A stretch of 64,000 bases of DNA from contig NC_064680.1 of NCBI RefSeq assembly GCF_023278565.1, forward strand, positions 1,178,001-1,242,000, read 5' to 3'. Source of the stretch: Colletotrichum lupini. Its lineage: Eukaryota; Ascomycota; Sordariomycetes; Glomerellales; Glomerellaceae. Under the pieces are notes generated by a model. It was not told the origin of the DNA, searched no databases, and saw only the letters and a program-made list of their open reading frames with translations. The position numbers were made by a program, and so were the translations under genes. Below, one piece after another: positions 1-13,387 of this stretch; within the stretch, counting starts at the first letter, position 1; each line of letters starts with the position of its first letter.

Positions 1-1047
1 CAGCAGCATCGCGGTGAACAATATGTCGGATGACGCGCCGACGTTCCGCTATGAAGAATCTCCGCAGCGACGAAGACGCATTGACAAGCGTATTTAAATC
101 GCTCAAAGATTCGAGGAAAGAAATGATGCCCAATAGTATATCTGCAGGCAGATTGTCGAGCGCACTTGGTGGTGGAGAGTTGATCATGTTGCCGAAATTG
201 CGTTGAGTATTTGCAGAGGCCAAGTCGCATGTAACTTTTCGCGGTCGGAAACTTACGGCTGCTCCTTTGTTCTGGCGCGGATGGCAATTATCCGAAGAGC
301 CGAAAACATCCTATCGATGCACGTGCTACAAATTCGCGAGCTAGACAATCAAGCATTAATGCCGGGCTAACGCGTTTCACGTTGTTTGTAGTTCACCAGA
401 TATCCACAAAAGTCAGTAGCGATAAGGAGTGGGAAAAGCACTGGCATCGCTTCGAATAAGGAGAGGTTTGCGAGATTCATTACAGTATTCCAGTATCCTA
501 ACGAAAATCAAGCGAGAATAGGCACAAATTGAGTTCAACCTACTGCTTGTTGGTTCCTCCTTCGCTACCAAGGGTCTCGAGGCATTCTATACATCTTGAC
601 AACTATAGAAATTAGTATGGAAATGCCTCGTTTCTTAAGGAACACATTCATGTCATTGTTGTTCTAAGATCGTTTTGCGCCAGCAAGTCTCGTGATAGGC
701 ACAGAGCGTTCGCGTCGTCACCTATATGTAGATACTTGTCTAAATAGATTAAGAATCGCTCAGGATGGGTGTTCAGAAATACGGCATGACCGCTGGATGA
801 TTCTGTTAAAGCTAGGGACTTTGTTTCACGAAATCTAGTCCTGAATCCGTTTAATCCATGTGAATATGAATCCTGACATGAAGCAATTCCATGCGATCAG
901 ATCTATTTCCTATGAGCCAGAGAGTTACATGATCAGGATGTGTGAACTTGAAATTATGTACTTATCGAACTCGTATGCCCAAAATCTACTCATCAGTAAT
1001 TCTTTTGCCGGAACAGCCCGTACAGATTCGTTGATGAGTCTAGCAGT
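1..1047. other. Non-coding flank, nothing recognised
   Basis: Mixed-composition DNA without a convincing open frame, intron-exon structure or RNA gene. CpA and TpG are present at ordinary frequency, so this stretch has not been saturated by RIP. It ends at the target duplication of the solo LTR. Confidence 0.5.
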
Positions 1048-1052
1048 CTTAC

Positions 1053-1254
1053 TGTTGGTATCCCTATTACAGGGTAGTTGGTTCGAACCGTAGTTGACGA
1101 AGAGATCAATTGAACTATATGAATATCTGCGTAGGTGTAAAAAGGAGGTTCCAACCGTAGGTTGGGCTGGCTACGATAATCGTAAATAGGGCCCCCAATT
1201 GGCCCCTGCGCAGTCGGCTGTATGCCGCGGTCGAATTGGACTTCCAATCCGACA
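1053..1254 (-). repeat. Solo LTR of the Copia family seen at 45110-51906
   Basis: This 202-bp block begins TGTTGGTATCC and ends AATCCGACA. It has the same length and aligns end to end with both LTRs of the full element at 45110-51906. It is flanked by a perfect 5-bp duplication, CTTAC, at 1048-1052 and 1255-1259, so it is a true insertion reduced to one LTR by recombination. The sense strand is minus, inferred from the full-length copy. Unlike that copy it keeps its CpA and TpG dinucleotides, so it is close to the pre-RIP LTR sequence. Confidence 0.93.
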
Positions 1255-1259
1255 CTTAC

Positions 1260-4200
1260 CACGAGGCAGTCAACAATCAAGATTGAAGCACCGCCCGTGA
1301 TACATGTCATGTAATGGATGTAGGCTGTGTGGCAAACTCTGCTGATTCACATCAGACTCACCCTGCAAAACAACATAGGTGCTGCTTGCATTCAAAACTG
1401 AGTTTGCTGAATCATATCAGCAGATCATGATCTTAGTGAAAGGTAATGGATCGACGCCGTTTGACTGACGAATCTACATGATGACCAATTCTACACATTC
1501 ACTGGAGCAAGTCTGATCCTAGCCGCTTCCAATTTGCAGCTAAGTGTATATAAGTTGCAGACCTGACTAGACATTATTGACTCTCTCAAGCTTCATATTC
1601 TCTGAAGCTGCATGTGAGATCGCAAGGACAAAGAATTAGTCAGTCAGGAATGCCCAAGATCAATGAAATCTGATCTCAAGCCGCGCGTCTCACAATTCCA
1701 TCGAAGTCAGATATAATATTTACATCAAGCACCCATACTCAGAATAAAGGATGTGCCACAAATACTACTTCACTGGCGAGTCCGAATGCATGCACTTGGG
1801 TGTTTGCTTTCGAGACCAACAATGTCAACGTGTCAGGGATGGAGCAAGACCATGCCCACGAAACACCTGGGTTCACCAGTGGATGAACGGCGTCCTCCCG
1901 GTCGAGGGCTTTTGTCGCGATTGCCGCGGAGAAGGGCTGGAAGGAAATGATGTCGTTGAGAGACCAGAGCAAGGTCATAGACAGCGGCAAAGACGACGGG
2001 AACAACGACGGGAGGAGCCTGAGCTGTCCGATGAAATGGAGGGAGTTTGAGGAAGTGGAAATACACTAGCGATGGTAGCTGTAATGCCGAGGCTGTCGAA
2101 CTTTACTTCTAGTGTTGCTCAACAAGGCAGGTACGGCGAGCTGAATATCCAAGACAGAGTAATAGCGTCTCATCATAACTTTCGGAGATGGCGAGTGATC
2201 TCTTTCGAGCTATTCACCTGCGTGAGAGGGTGAGGTTTAGGAAGGCGGTTATTAGCCATCATACGTCGGCTGCACGCCGAGACATTGGAGTGCCATTGGC
2301 GCGTCGCCCGCTCGCCTTATAGAGTAGGTGGCGAGGCTTCAGCTGGGCGGAACGCCGTCGGCGTAGCTACCTTGCGGCGTGACACGCTGGGGCTGGATAG
2401 GGATCCCAATTGGGTGTAACGGCGAACTCGGCCGGATCTTACTCCGGATCCTCGATGTTGCACTGTTCCTCAAGTCGGGGATCTTGACTTTGGAAGTATA
2501 TGGATACTCCAGGTAAGGCCAGGTCTTGGCGGCATCCGAGGCATATCGTAACCGTTCATATCTCCGGAGTCTCAGGCCATCGGGATTGATGCCACCGGAG
2601 CATGAGATTGTGCGACGATGTCGTGACCATCATCGTATTTAGGTAGGACGTCCTGGATTCGATAGAGCCCGATAGTATGTGATGTGATCCGGAACCCGAG
2701 TCACGAGTGTTCTAAGGCTACTCGCGGTTCATGACGGCGTTTTCGAGTGATCGTCGTGAAAGGAAGGTGAGGAAACCACACCACCAGCTGGTTGTCTTGG
2801 CAAAAGTGATCTCGCAGCAGTAAAGCGGTACTGCTGAAGAATCCTGGCAGAGATGAGAGCCAAGCATTTGTAGGTTCTTGGAATGCCGGTGGTTCCTGGC
2901 TGGGGTCGTCGAGTGTGGCAGGTCGGTAGAAGCGGGGAGGCTAGAACTGGTTCTGCAGAGGATGCCACCATTCTTTGGCAAGAAATCGTGACTGCGGTTC
3001 CAAGGAGATGCCTAAACTGCCTTCCAGAAGGCCACTAGCTTTGAACCTTCCCAGTTTGTCCGGTTCAGAGCCTTCCCTTGATGGTCACCTCCCCCTTTCA
3101 GCAAGCGATGCCATCGTGGGAATTTTGGTGGTGGAGGTTAGGCGGTAGCCTAACGCATGGCCCAACGGCGAGCACACTGGCAATGTGTTGTGTGACATGA
3201 CTATTTCGGTCAAGGCTGCTGTTGTAGCCCTCAAGCTATTGAATGACTGCAGCAGTGGTCAGTGCTGCGTAGCCTGTGGGTGTGTCCGAGTGCCTGTGTT
3301 GTCAATAGCTGTAAAGCACTTGTGGTCCATCAATTGCTGGGTAAGACGAAAGTCAATGTCGGTGCTCCGTAGACAAGCATCAGAAGGAAGAGCTTTTGAT
3401 CCATCACCCCACATTAGACAAGATCTCGGCAGCGGCCCCGAGCCTAGGTAGGATACTGCTGTTCTGCCGCCGCGAGACTCGAGGGTGACAAGGGTGGTGG
3501 AAATGAAAGGCTTGAGACTCCGTTGTAGTACAGGAATTACTTGAGTTGATGTAGCGCCTGAATCTCTCGTGATTTGTGCTGTTGCCTTTGATTCCGTCTT
3601 GGCTAGCCTGCAGGACAGTACAAGTCTGGAAGGACGTTGGAAGAGCGGAGTGCTAGCTGAGTTCCAGGGTCAAGAAGGTTTACGCGGATGGGATTTCGTA
3701 GCATGGAACAGCAAAACAACCAACTTGGGCACGCCGCATTGGAGAAGGTTGTGACGGTAGGATGACGGTTGTGTAAGTTAACCTTGATCACGAATGGAGA
3801 TCATGGGGCTGGAATCTGGAATACTCAAGAGCTTGCCCCCCGCTTCTTACTTTACTGAATCGTGCGAAGCTTCAGAGTCCTGGCTGACAGGAAAGAGAGG
3901 CAAAGGCCAGAGGTGACATTCGGGGAGTTGCCATCCCACCATCTCCGCTCCGAAAGGGCAGGGGAATTGGTTTATGTCAGCATCGCTAAAGCAGGAGGGC
4001 CCACTACCTTATCACGTTATCGGTGCCATGGGAAGACGCTCGGATCATAGACTGCACCTACTACGGCTCGAGCCCCCACTTGCCGGCGGGAATTTCGGAG
4101 AGGCCCGCCTTGAGGTGGAAAAGCGGGTATCTTCAGAGTACGTACTCCGATACGTACACTGCCCGCAGCATGTGATTCACGGGGCTCCTACCGCTTCTAA

Positions 4201-6780
4201 GTACCAAGGTATCTTGTCTCTTGCCGCCCGGGATTTCTCTCTCTTTTTCCACCTCATAATGTCGCCGATCTACGGATACACTTATTCAATTTTGGTAGCA
4301 ATTATTCAATGTTTGAGATATCTTGCCGAGCCACAAAATCATGTGGCGTTTCCCGCTACCAAGGATGCGGGGTTCCACGACTCGTGAAGGCTTGGACTCA
4401 CAGATGTCTCGGCCAACCCTATTCTGAGCTCTTCTTCGAACAAAGGTGCGGGTGGCTGCTGACGGCGTACATGTGTTCCTCCTTTCAGGGATCTTGATCA
4501 GGAACCAGGGGTCTCCAACGAGCGATGTCCAGTTAGAAGCCTAGAACACACGCGGCGAACACTTCACTTGCTCGTCCAAGTATGGACGCGCTGATATGCG
4601 CTGATAATTGCGTGAAGGTCCAAAATCTCTGGCATGGACCTTGGGGAAGCCCAGCACAGGCCAGCCTCTGCCGAGATGTGCTGTAGACCAACCAGCTTAT
4701 CTCAACATCCCAGGAGACCCTCCTCCGACCTAAAGAGGATCAGAGCTCTCAAGAGCAAGAGAGCTTTCCTTGCGTGAGAAAGCTGCGGCCTTCGTTGCGT
4801 GCTTAATCAAGTTCGGGAGCTCTAGATCGGGAGTGAGGGGCTACGATGAGCTGCTTCAAGGATCTTCTGTTGTGGGTTGTCTTCCCCTCCTATCCAGAGT
4901 CTCCACAGGAGCTCTGATCCTTGACATTAACGTCTATTTCATTTGGCTCCCTGGCTCTGTTGGCATTTTGCATGCATTAAACAAGAATATGCGTCCAAGT
5001 CAACTCACCGCAATCAGGATAGGGCACAACAGCGTGCCCCATGTCCATGCAACAGACAGCGGCGCGTACATTGCTGGCTTTTTGCAGCTGGCCTCTGAGA
5101 GCCATGGTAGTAGACGCGGAGGTCTACATGAATTCCGCCTCGGAAATGCTCTCCGACGGGCCACATACAACTACCTTAGCTGCGGGCTGCTTGGTCTGAG
5201 CCTGGCGCCAACATATCCGCCCTCGGCCGCCACATGCGATCCACCGTCGTGCAACGGACACTTCGCTCTAGAATCAACGATAGAAATGCAGCAATTCACT
5301 CATCGGTGGCACTTATCACGACTAATTCGCCATTTGCTACCTATCCTCCATCATCCTCTCCTGGGGTGCATTTTGGCAGCCCCCAATTCTCCCAGAACTT
5401 ATCATCCGACCCCGATCGCCGACTGTCACGCTCCACGGTCAACTGCCGGATTAGGAAGGCGAGATATCTCACCTGGGGTAACATCGCCTTGACGCACGAG
5501 GATCAACCTTCCTTCGACGAACCACAGCTTCACTATGGCCTGCGATATCGTCTGCCACCCCGGACCCCCGATGCATCCATTTGAAGCTCAAGCCCTGTTT
5601 AGGGATGGAGATGGGGAGCAACAATGAAGGTGGTCCAAGTCTCCAAGATCTCATAGGTTGGAACTTTTGGGGTTGAGTGGGCGCTGAGGCCATCAACATC
5701 ACCAACACCGACATTTACAACCTGCAAAGCGACCTCATACGCATCAGCTGCCATTAATTCGGGTCCATAGACTTTTTGTCTAGCATCAGGACAGAAAAGA
5801 TGTCGTTTCTCGATCATCCTACAGGGGCCAGGCGCGAGAGCCCGGGAATCCACCGCATCCTGAATTTATGCATAAAAAAGCCTTGGCACTGCCGTTCCGA
5901 GGACCGTACCGGTCTTAGGACTGGACGTTGAGGTATATTGCTAATGGCCATTAGTATTCGACAACTCGATTTCATTGGTGGCTCTTGGCTCGGACAACTC
6001 TCGCCTTGTACTGCGCGAAGAATGGGACTGGAAGACCACTCCAATGGGCCGTCCAAATGCCGATGTTGTCACCGCTGCATTTCCGTCCAACAGCGGCGCC
6101 CACAACAGCTGTTTGTCGAGCCTCTATCCGCTTCTCTCCCGTGCCCGCGGGACGCGTATCTCCACTATGCGATATTGATCTTCGAAATGTTCGCTTCTTG
6201 TCTTGTAAGTCCTGGTATCGTTCAAAGCTTACTGGTTGTACCTAACCAGGTGACGACAGAGGGCTTGAGATGCCTGCAAAAGCTGTCGAACGCCCAATCT
6301 TAAAGTCACTTGCGACCATCTGATAGCTTTGTTGCATTGCCAAGCCGGTCTAGCATGCTTCCTCTCTCACCCAGCTTGCTGCATCACCAATATTGCCGTC
6401 AATCAACTTCCTATTATTGATTTTGTCGCACAAGCTTCTGAGATGGCTGCTTTATGTCGCCGCATGGCGCCATTGGTACTCTCCTTCCCCTTTCCGCGGA
6501 CCATGTCGTCTTATCGACTTGGGTTCACTTGCTGTACAACCGCCAGCGTAACTTTTGGCGACATATCCAAGTTTGACAGGTTCATCCCGACTTGGACCCT
6601 GCGGCGATGGCTGTTTTCCGAGCAAGGGTCCGAATCATGTACGTACTGCTTCTCGAAGGGCGCCCCGGAACTCTGTCTGCAAGCAGTAATGCACCATCGA
6701 GGGCCTGGATGAGCCAGCCACTTACATGACATGCAACGGACGAACATCGAGCCTCACTCGATTTCAATGACGAGGAGGAA
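1260..6780. other. 5.5 kb intergenic region, no supported gene
   Basis: There are only short overlapping open frames on both strands and none resembles a known family. The longest, 4770-5492 (+, 240 codons), has no recognisable domain and overlaps another frame at 5234-5584; at this GC content one frame of that length could occur by chance. GC rises around 1830-2060 and 5200-6300, so decayed genes are possible. The last few hundred bases hold the upstream region of the protease at 6897. Confidence 0.4.
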
Positions 6781-6782
6781 AT

Positions 6783-6790
6783 CTATATAA
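6783..6790 (+). promoter_or_regulatory. TATA-like box of the subtilisin gene
   Basis: A TATATAA-type sequence lies about 110 bp upstream of the protease ATG. It is followed by a C/T-rich stretch (about 6815-6880), as is common around fungal transcription starts. Confidence 0.5.
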
Positions 6791-6896
6791 CGGCTTTCAA
6801 CAACCCACGATATTCGGTCTCTTTTCACTCCTCACCCCTCATCCTCTCCTACAATCCCAACTCCAACTCCTGCATCTCGGTCTATCGACAGTCACA

Positions 6897-8156
<1,260 letters not shown>

Positions 8157-8441
8157 GCGGTTCCTCGTCAAAAACCGGCAAATTTCGACAACCGATCGAA
8201 AGCCAGCCGCGGGGGGCGAGAAGACGTTCCGCCCTTTCCGACGGCTAAGAGCGTTTCGCAGCTCGCTCACCTTTGTAGATGAGGGAGTTGGGATTCCCTC
8301 ATCAGAGATGAGCGGGGGGGCGCTGTTTCTTACGATGGAATGAGGATGTTTATAAGACTTCGCTGCCTTGGGTTTTGGACCTTGGCTCTCCCATTTTTGA
8401 GATTTGTAGGTGTCATTTTGGGCATATATAGTTGATAGGAC

Positions 8442-8447
8442 AATAAA
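8442..8447 (+). terminator. Poly(A) signal after the subtilisin gene
   Basis: AATAAA lies about 285 bp after the stop codon in an AT-rich stretch. This is the only canonical hexamer I noticed shortly downstream of the protease. Confidence 0.4.
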
Positions 8448-8449
8448 GA

Positions 8450-10540
8450 AGATGCATCTGAAAGTAACTTTCCAAGTTGGCATTGTGATTTGAAGCCGAA
8501 TGTACATCAATTGAGGTCATCACTGCAAGGGTGATCACTGATCAGAGCGACAAGCTTCGTCGTCTAGACTCACACCTCTTGGCGAACGGGATCCTTACTC
8601 AATGGGGTATTAATATCAATTGCATCTGACCCGCCCGCCACAGCCTGGACTCTGGAGAATCGCGATCCTTGACCGGCATTTCTTCCCTGTAATCTCGTAT
8701 TCTGAGTCTTGGCAGTTGTCATCTCTTTTGCAGTGTACCTAACGCTCTATGGTAGGATGTCATGCGAATGAGTAGCTGGTTCAAGTGGTGGAGATGCACT
8801 GCGACGACTTTAATATCATCCGGGGAGGGCGCTGGGTAAGGGTTCTCGCGGGGAAATAAGGATCGTCTCCCCCAGGTTCAAAGACTCGGGGTACCCTGGG
8901 GGCTGGTACTGTGCCCCGACTCCCACTCTCCTACCATACTCCGCGCCGATCAGCAGAGCATACATGACAGGACCAAATATTCGGGCCCCTTTGACAGACG
9001 GAGTCATTCAGCAAATCATCAGGCTTCGTGGCTTGGCGTGGGTTGAGTTGATTTGCTTGATGAATTGAGGTTTTGCGTGCGCACATAATTGCAGCTGGGG
9101 ATGTGCCTTTTTGAACACTTAATTTGCCTTTTTCTCATTGAAAGCGATTATCTCAGAACGAGATTTAACGTAAAACCATCTGGTTCCTCAGAAGCAAGTT
9201 GGTGTTAATTTCGTTCCTCTTGTGGAGATCAACTCCGCCACATATGGGACCATGTCGACTCATGTGTAAGTGGGATAGCCCACAATAATAAGTTGTCCGG
9301 GACCACATGTGTCTTAATGTACCCAAAAGACTCATACTCATATCAGAAAATAAACCCCGGTGTATCAGCCTTCATTGCGAGAATACTTGGAAACGATTTT
9401 CAGTCCTACGTTGTCCCCATACTCCCCCAATGTCCCCGGCCGCCTTAACTCCGTCAGATGTCATCCGACATCAGCCTCTGACAGAATGACCTTGAAACAA
9501 AACCTTCTTATATTGACAACATCTGCGCAGGCTAGTGATGATCTGTTTGTTGTGAAAGTGACCTTCCTTCGTGAGTGACGAATTGAAAAAAGAGCTAAAA
9601 CTGCAATGCACCGGAGACTATTAAACTTGCGGATGCGATTCTTCTTATCAGTGTCTTTAGTGGTTCTGGTGAAAAATCAACACGGATGACCTCTATGCTG
9701 CCAGGATTCGAATAGAATTCAGGTATATCAATATGTGGTAGCTTACTATCAGACTGTCAGTTTTACAAATCGTGATTATAGGCTTTGGATGACTGGCTTG
9801 AAGTGAGAATACGCGTAACGCGAGTAGGCATGTCGCTAAATATTTCTGCCGCTCCGGTTCCCTGTCACACATACATTAGTTGACTGACTCAAACACGTCC
9901 TCCAGTCCACTTCGCAAAGGGTTTCTGCCGATCAAGCTATGTTCATATTATCTTGCCAGGAATACCAACAGGCATGTCGGTACCGCGGAGTTGGGCCCGT
10001 TGACGCCGTACTGAGCTCACTCAACCCAGAAAGGAAGTTTGATCCAGCCCCCACTGCGATTGCAGTTCCAAGATGAAGGCACTCGGTCTGGCTCAAGTTT
10101 TCTCCAGACGGCCATTAGTTCGAAGGAGTGCCACCTGTATACGTAGGAGAGAAAGCAGACGAAGTTGACTCTCATTTTCTTGCTGTACATACATGTATGA
10201 AGCCGTGTCCGTGATCTTTGGACAGTACCACAAACAGTAGCCGTCAAGCACGAATAGCGCCTGCAGTCTGGTTACTTAGCAGCACTCCTAATCTTGCATT
10301 CTCTATGGACCTGATGATTTGAGGCATTGTTTGCGCTGGCGGACAGCCCCGGTAGCTAGGGGTTTGAGTTTCGGACAACACGAGTCAATGTGAGAAGGAA
10401 GACTCTACTAAATCATGTCAGCAGATTCATATGCGCTGGTGAGCCAGGCTGCTCGTTATGGAGCGAATGCGAGATGAGTACTATTCGGCAAACCCGATCG
10501 ATTGCTAAACGCTGCAACCATCAACAACAGAGCTATTGGC
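8450..10540. other. 2 kb intergenic region, nothing recognised
   Basis: Only scattered open frames under about 80 codons are present, on both strands, and none shows a domain or signal peptide. There is no RIP saturation. The right end should contain the promoter of the small secreted protein at 10655. Confidence 0.45.
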
Positions 10541-10654
10541 GCAGGTTAAATAGAGACGGTTCGCGCTGTTGCTGAACTTGAATCTCACTGTAGCCACCAT
10601 CATCCTCAGAAACAAGAGCCTCACTTCAAGTCACTCATTCAAACAATCGTCACC

Positions 10655-10882
10655 ATGCTCTTCCAGCCTTCTCAAGTCTTTGTTCTTGCCCTCGGGCTTC
10701 TGTCTGCCACTTCCACCGCCGCGCCAACTGAGGTGGTGGAGCCTCGCGCTGAGGTCCTCGACATCGGTGCTTGCTACAGCTCCAAGTTCACTTGCGCCTT
10801 CCAAGGATGTCTTGCTGGGTACACTTGCTCTCAGCACACCGGAGGTACTGACTACTGCTGCGTCAAGTGGGGTTGTAAGTGA
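10655..10882 (+). CDS. Small secreted cysteine-rich protein
   Basis: The unspliced frame is 75 aa. A signal peptide (hydrophobic core about residues 8-19, cleavage near TAAP) leads to a short acidic propiece ending PRAE and a mature part of about 43 residues with seven cysteines, including a DYCC pair and a final WGC. Size and cysteine content fit fungal effector-like or antimicrobial-like secreted peptides, but I recognise no named family. A GTAAGT at 10875, with CTAAC and AG about 40 bp further on, could be an intron that would replace the last two residues; a stop follows soon in one of the acceptor choices. The nearest neighbour is the NADH dehydrogenase on the other strand, and the two genes converge. 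Confidence 0.6.
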   Translation: MLFQPSQVFVLALGLLSATSTAAPTEVVEPRAEVLDIGACYSSKFTCAFQGCLAGYTCSQHTGGTDYCCVKWGCK

Positions 10883-11221
10883 TTGTGTCTCTATATATAA
10901 TCAAACAGACATGCTAACAAGTAGTAGAAACTACTCGCTCTACCTTACACATAGCTGTCACTTTCCATCGGTCACCTAATCTGTTCGGCTTTGGACGTGG
11001 TCCGGATTCGATTCCAACGATATGATGGGAACAGTTGTCTATGATTGTTTCATCTACTCAGATTTGACAGAATAATTTTACACTTCATCACCAAAGCATC
11101 GGCGTCATAAACCAAGATCGCAAACGCAAGCAAATTTGACCCATTCTATATTAACCTTGATGTCATTTTGCCATTCTGCGGTTTGATACACACAACTATG
11201 CGTGACATCTCATCAATTTAC

Positions 11222-12478
11222 TTAAGGTCTTGCAATATCTCTGCCCGCTAGCCAGATGAACAACCAGCTTATTGAGATCATGATCTTCCTCCTCCAGCTC
11301 CTCGTCCAGCCTAGACTTCCAGAACGCCAAGCCAACCACGCGCTCATCCCCGTCCACTCCTGCTTACCACCAATGATACCGTCGTGGCGGCCTAGGTAGG
11401 CCAAGAGTGCTCTCTGCTTGTAGTTGAAAGGAACAGGATCGGCATTCGAGTTGAGAATGGTCGTGAGATACTCGCCTTTTTGCAAAGCTACCTCAGCCAG
11501 AGTGGGTAACGACTCGCCCTCAATATCAGCGGCGTCGCCGAGCGCGTAAACATCGCTCATTGGACTTCCATCTGGATGTAAGACGCGAAGATACTTGTCA
11601 GTCAAGATGCGAGGCAGACCGCTCTCTGGCTTTTTGACAGGCAGCTTCTCAACCAAGGTGCTTGCCTTATTGCCCGTAGCCCAAATCAGCAGTCCGTACG
11701 GCAAACGCCCGTCCTCCTTCGTGAAGATCGCATCGGCTTCAACACTCTGAATGTGTGACCCGGTCTTGATCTTGACATGCTTCCCTTGCAACGAACTCGT
11801 AGCGTATTCGCTCAAGTTTGCGTCAAAAGTGGACAAAATCTTGGGCGCGACGTCGTGAATGGTGATGGTCACCTTACCATCGAGGTGAGGAAACAGAAAA
11901 CGCATATCTTCGAACCAGAGGTCCCATAGCTCAGCGGCAGCCTCAATACCGATAGCTCCGCCGCCGACAATTCGAATGTTGAGATAGTCTAGCTGATCTT
12001 GTTCGCTTGTCGTTGGAAGAGACGCCTTATCGAGCATTTGGAGAATGCGCTGCTGGATCAAGCGGGCATCATTGGTTGTCTTCAGAAAAAGAGCGTGCTC
12101 TTTCGCGCCCGGTGTGCCGAAGTCCTGAGTACCGCATCCAGGCGCTATGCAAATCTTGTCGTACCTCACTTCAAAGGTAGTCGGGGCTTCACCTGCGGTG
12201 GGTGCATCGGTCTTGCATCGGACTATCCGCTTTTCAAAGTCGATGTCTTCCGCAAAAGCCTTGTAATAGTCCATTTCCGTCCTGTGCTTCCGCCTGACCG
12301 GCTCTTCCGCAAGACGGAAGTTGAAAAGCCCGCATGCCGCGCTGGCCAGCAAGGGAGTGTACTGGATTGTTCGAATTGGCGAAATGACCTTGATATCGTA
12401 TTTCGCTAGGTCGACTTTTTGAGTGAGGGTGAACCCACCCCAGCCGGTACCAATGACGACGAGGACTGGTTTTGACAT
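11222..12478 (-). CDS. Type II (alternative) NADH dehydrogenase-like FAD oxidoreductase
   Basis: This single-exon gene encodes 418 aa when started at the ATG at 12478, just ahead of the Rossmann fold. An upstream in-frame ATG at 12535 adds 19 residues without a clear targeting signal. The first dinucleotide-binding motif is GTGWGG (residues 10-15, FAD). The second is GGGAIG (172-177, NADH). A third conserved block, YALGDAAD, holds the FAD ribityl-binding Asp. The C-terminal part contains LAYLGRHDG and a WLAWRSGSL stretch followed by a basic-hydrophobic tail. These are typical of NDH-2/NDE enzymes that pass electrons from NADH to ubiquinone without pumping protons at the inner mitochondrial membrane. 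The protein is shorter than NDE1-type enzymes and lacks an obvious presequence, so an AIF-like or cytosolic role is also possible. Confidence 0.85.
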   Translation of the reverse strand: MSKPVLVVIGTGWGGFTLTQKVDLAKYDIKVISPIRTIQYTPLLASAACGLFNFRLAEEPVRRKHRTEMDYYKAFAEDIDFEKRIVRCKTDAPTAGEAPTTFEVRYDKICIAPGCGTQDFGTPGAKEHALFLKTTNDARLIQQRILQMLDKASLPTTSEQDQLDYLNIRIVGGGAIGIEAAAELWDLWFEDMRFLFPHLDGKVTITIHDVAPKILSTFDANLSEYATSSLQGKHVKIKTGSHIQSVEADAIFTKEDGRLPYGLLIWATGNKASTLVEKLPVKKPESGLPRILTDKYLRVLHPDGSPMSDVYALGDAADIEGESLPTLAEVALQKGEYLTTILNSNADPVPFNYKQRALLAYLGRHDGIIGGKQEWTGMSAWLAWRSGSLGWTRSWRRKIMISISWLFIWLAGRDIARP

Positions 12479-13387
12479 GTTGAACTGTGATGCTCTATCC
12501 ACAGGTCTGAACTGCAGCGCTGCTTCCCCGCGCAATGTAAATGTAATCTTTGACCGACTTCTTATGGTTTTCTCAATCCTTGCTTCACTTGGAACGAAAT
12601 TATTAACCTTACGTCACGGGTCCCAAACTATCAGCGTGCCGCATGGCAGTTGCGCTTTCGTGGGCTCTTCGGGCAGGGAACGTCATCGATTTTCGGAGAC
12701 CAAGTAATGTAGCATCGCCTGGCTGGGGGGAAGCTCGGAGGTTTGACACCTTGGCTCGGCAAGATATGACTGGTTGGAGCTGGCTGCCGTAGCTTGGTCC
12801 GAACCTAGACAGATGCCGGGAGATCTCCGCGTTCCACCCGGGCCCACTTCTTCGGCTGGATTGGTCCGGTCGATGATGGACGGGGTCCAGGGTTCGTCTA
12901 GAAGCCGACTTTCACAGACATATTGTTGCATGGGCTGCTTGAAGGTTTGTCGAGATTGCGGGGAAGCTTTCTTGTCAGCTTGGCAAATTTTCCGGTTAGG
13001 CGTCTTTAATGGTGGTGATTTGATGATTGAGAAAACTTGCTACAGTCAAGTCGAGGCTGTACAATGCCCGTGTTTGTAGACCTTCTCCTTGCGGACGGGA
13101 TTACCGGATGTATGAACCCAGCTTTTCTAAGCCATACAACGCAGCACATTCCCACATTGGATCACAACAGGGTCACGGCAACATGTTAGTCTGCGGGAAA
13201 AAGCACAATTTGCTTGTTGATAGTACTGCGCTGAAGGTGCGTGAAACAACGTCCTTCGGTCCGTTTTGCTAAAGATGAAGGCAACAGGCTAACGTTACTA
13301 GCGTTGAAAAAATCTACATTGTCCCTGTTGTTTTCGTAATATCTGTTCTCTATATGCTGCTAGTACAATAATAATGTTGAATCTAAG
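12479..13387. other. Intergenic, 5' region of the NADH dehydrogenase
   Basis: About 0.9 kb lies between two genes that both read leftward. It should hold the promoter of the dehydrogenase and the 3' end of the Zn2Cys6 gene. No TATA box or other site stands out. Confidence 0.4.

Noticed and set aside
1072..1095. GGTTCGAACC resembling a tRNA B box in the LTR
   Set aside because: No A box, acceptor stem or cloverleaf around it; the sequence is part of the LTR and recurs in all three LTR copies.
1751..2066. Overlapping frames of 77-99 codons on both strands
   Set aside because: GC-rich patch open in several frames at once, no domain, no plausible start context.
11999..12409. 136-codon plus-strand frame
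   Set aside because: Lies opposite the FAD/NADH-binding part of the NADH dehydrogenase and has no features of its own.
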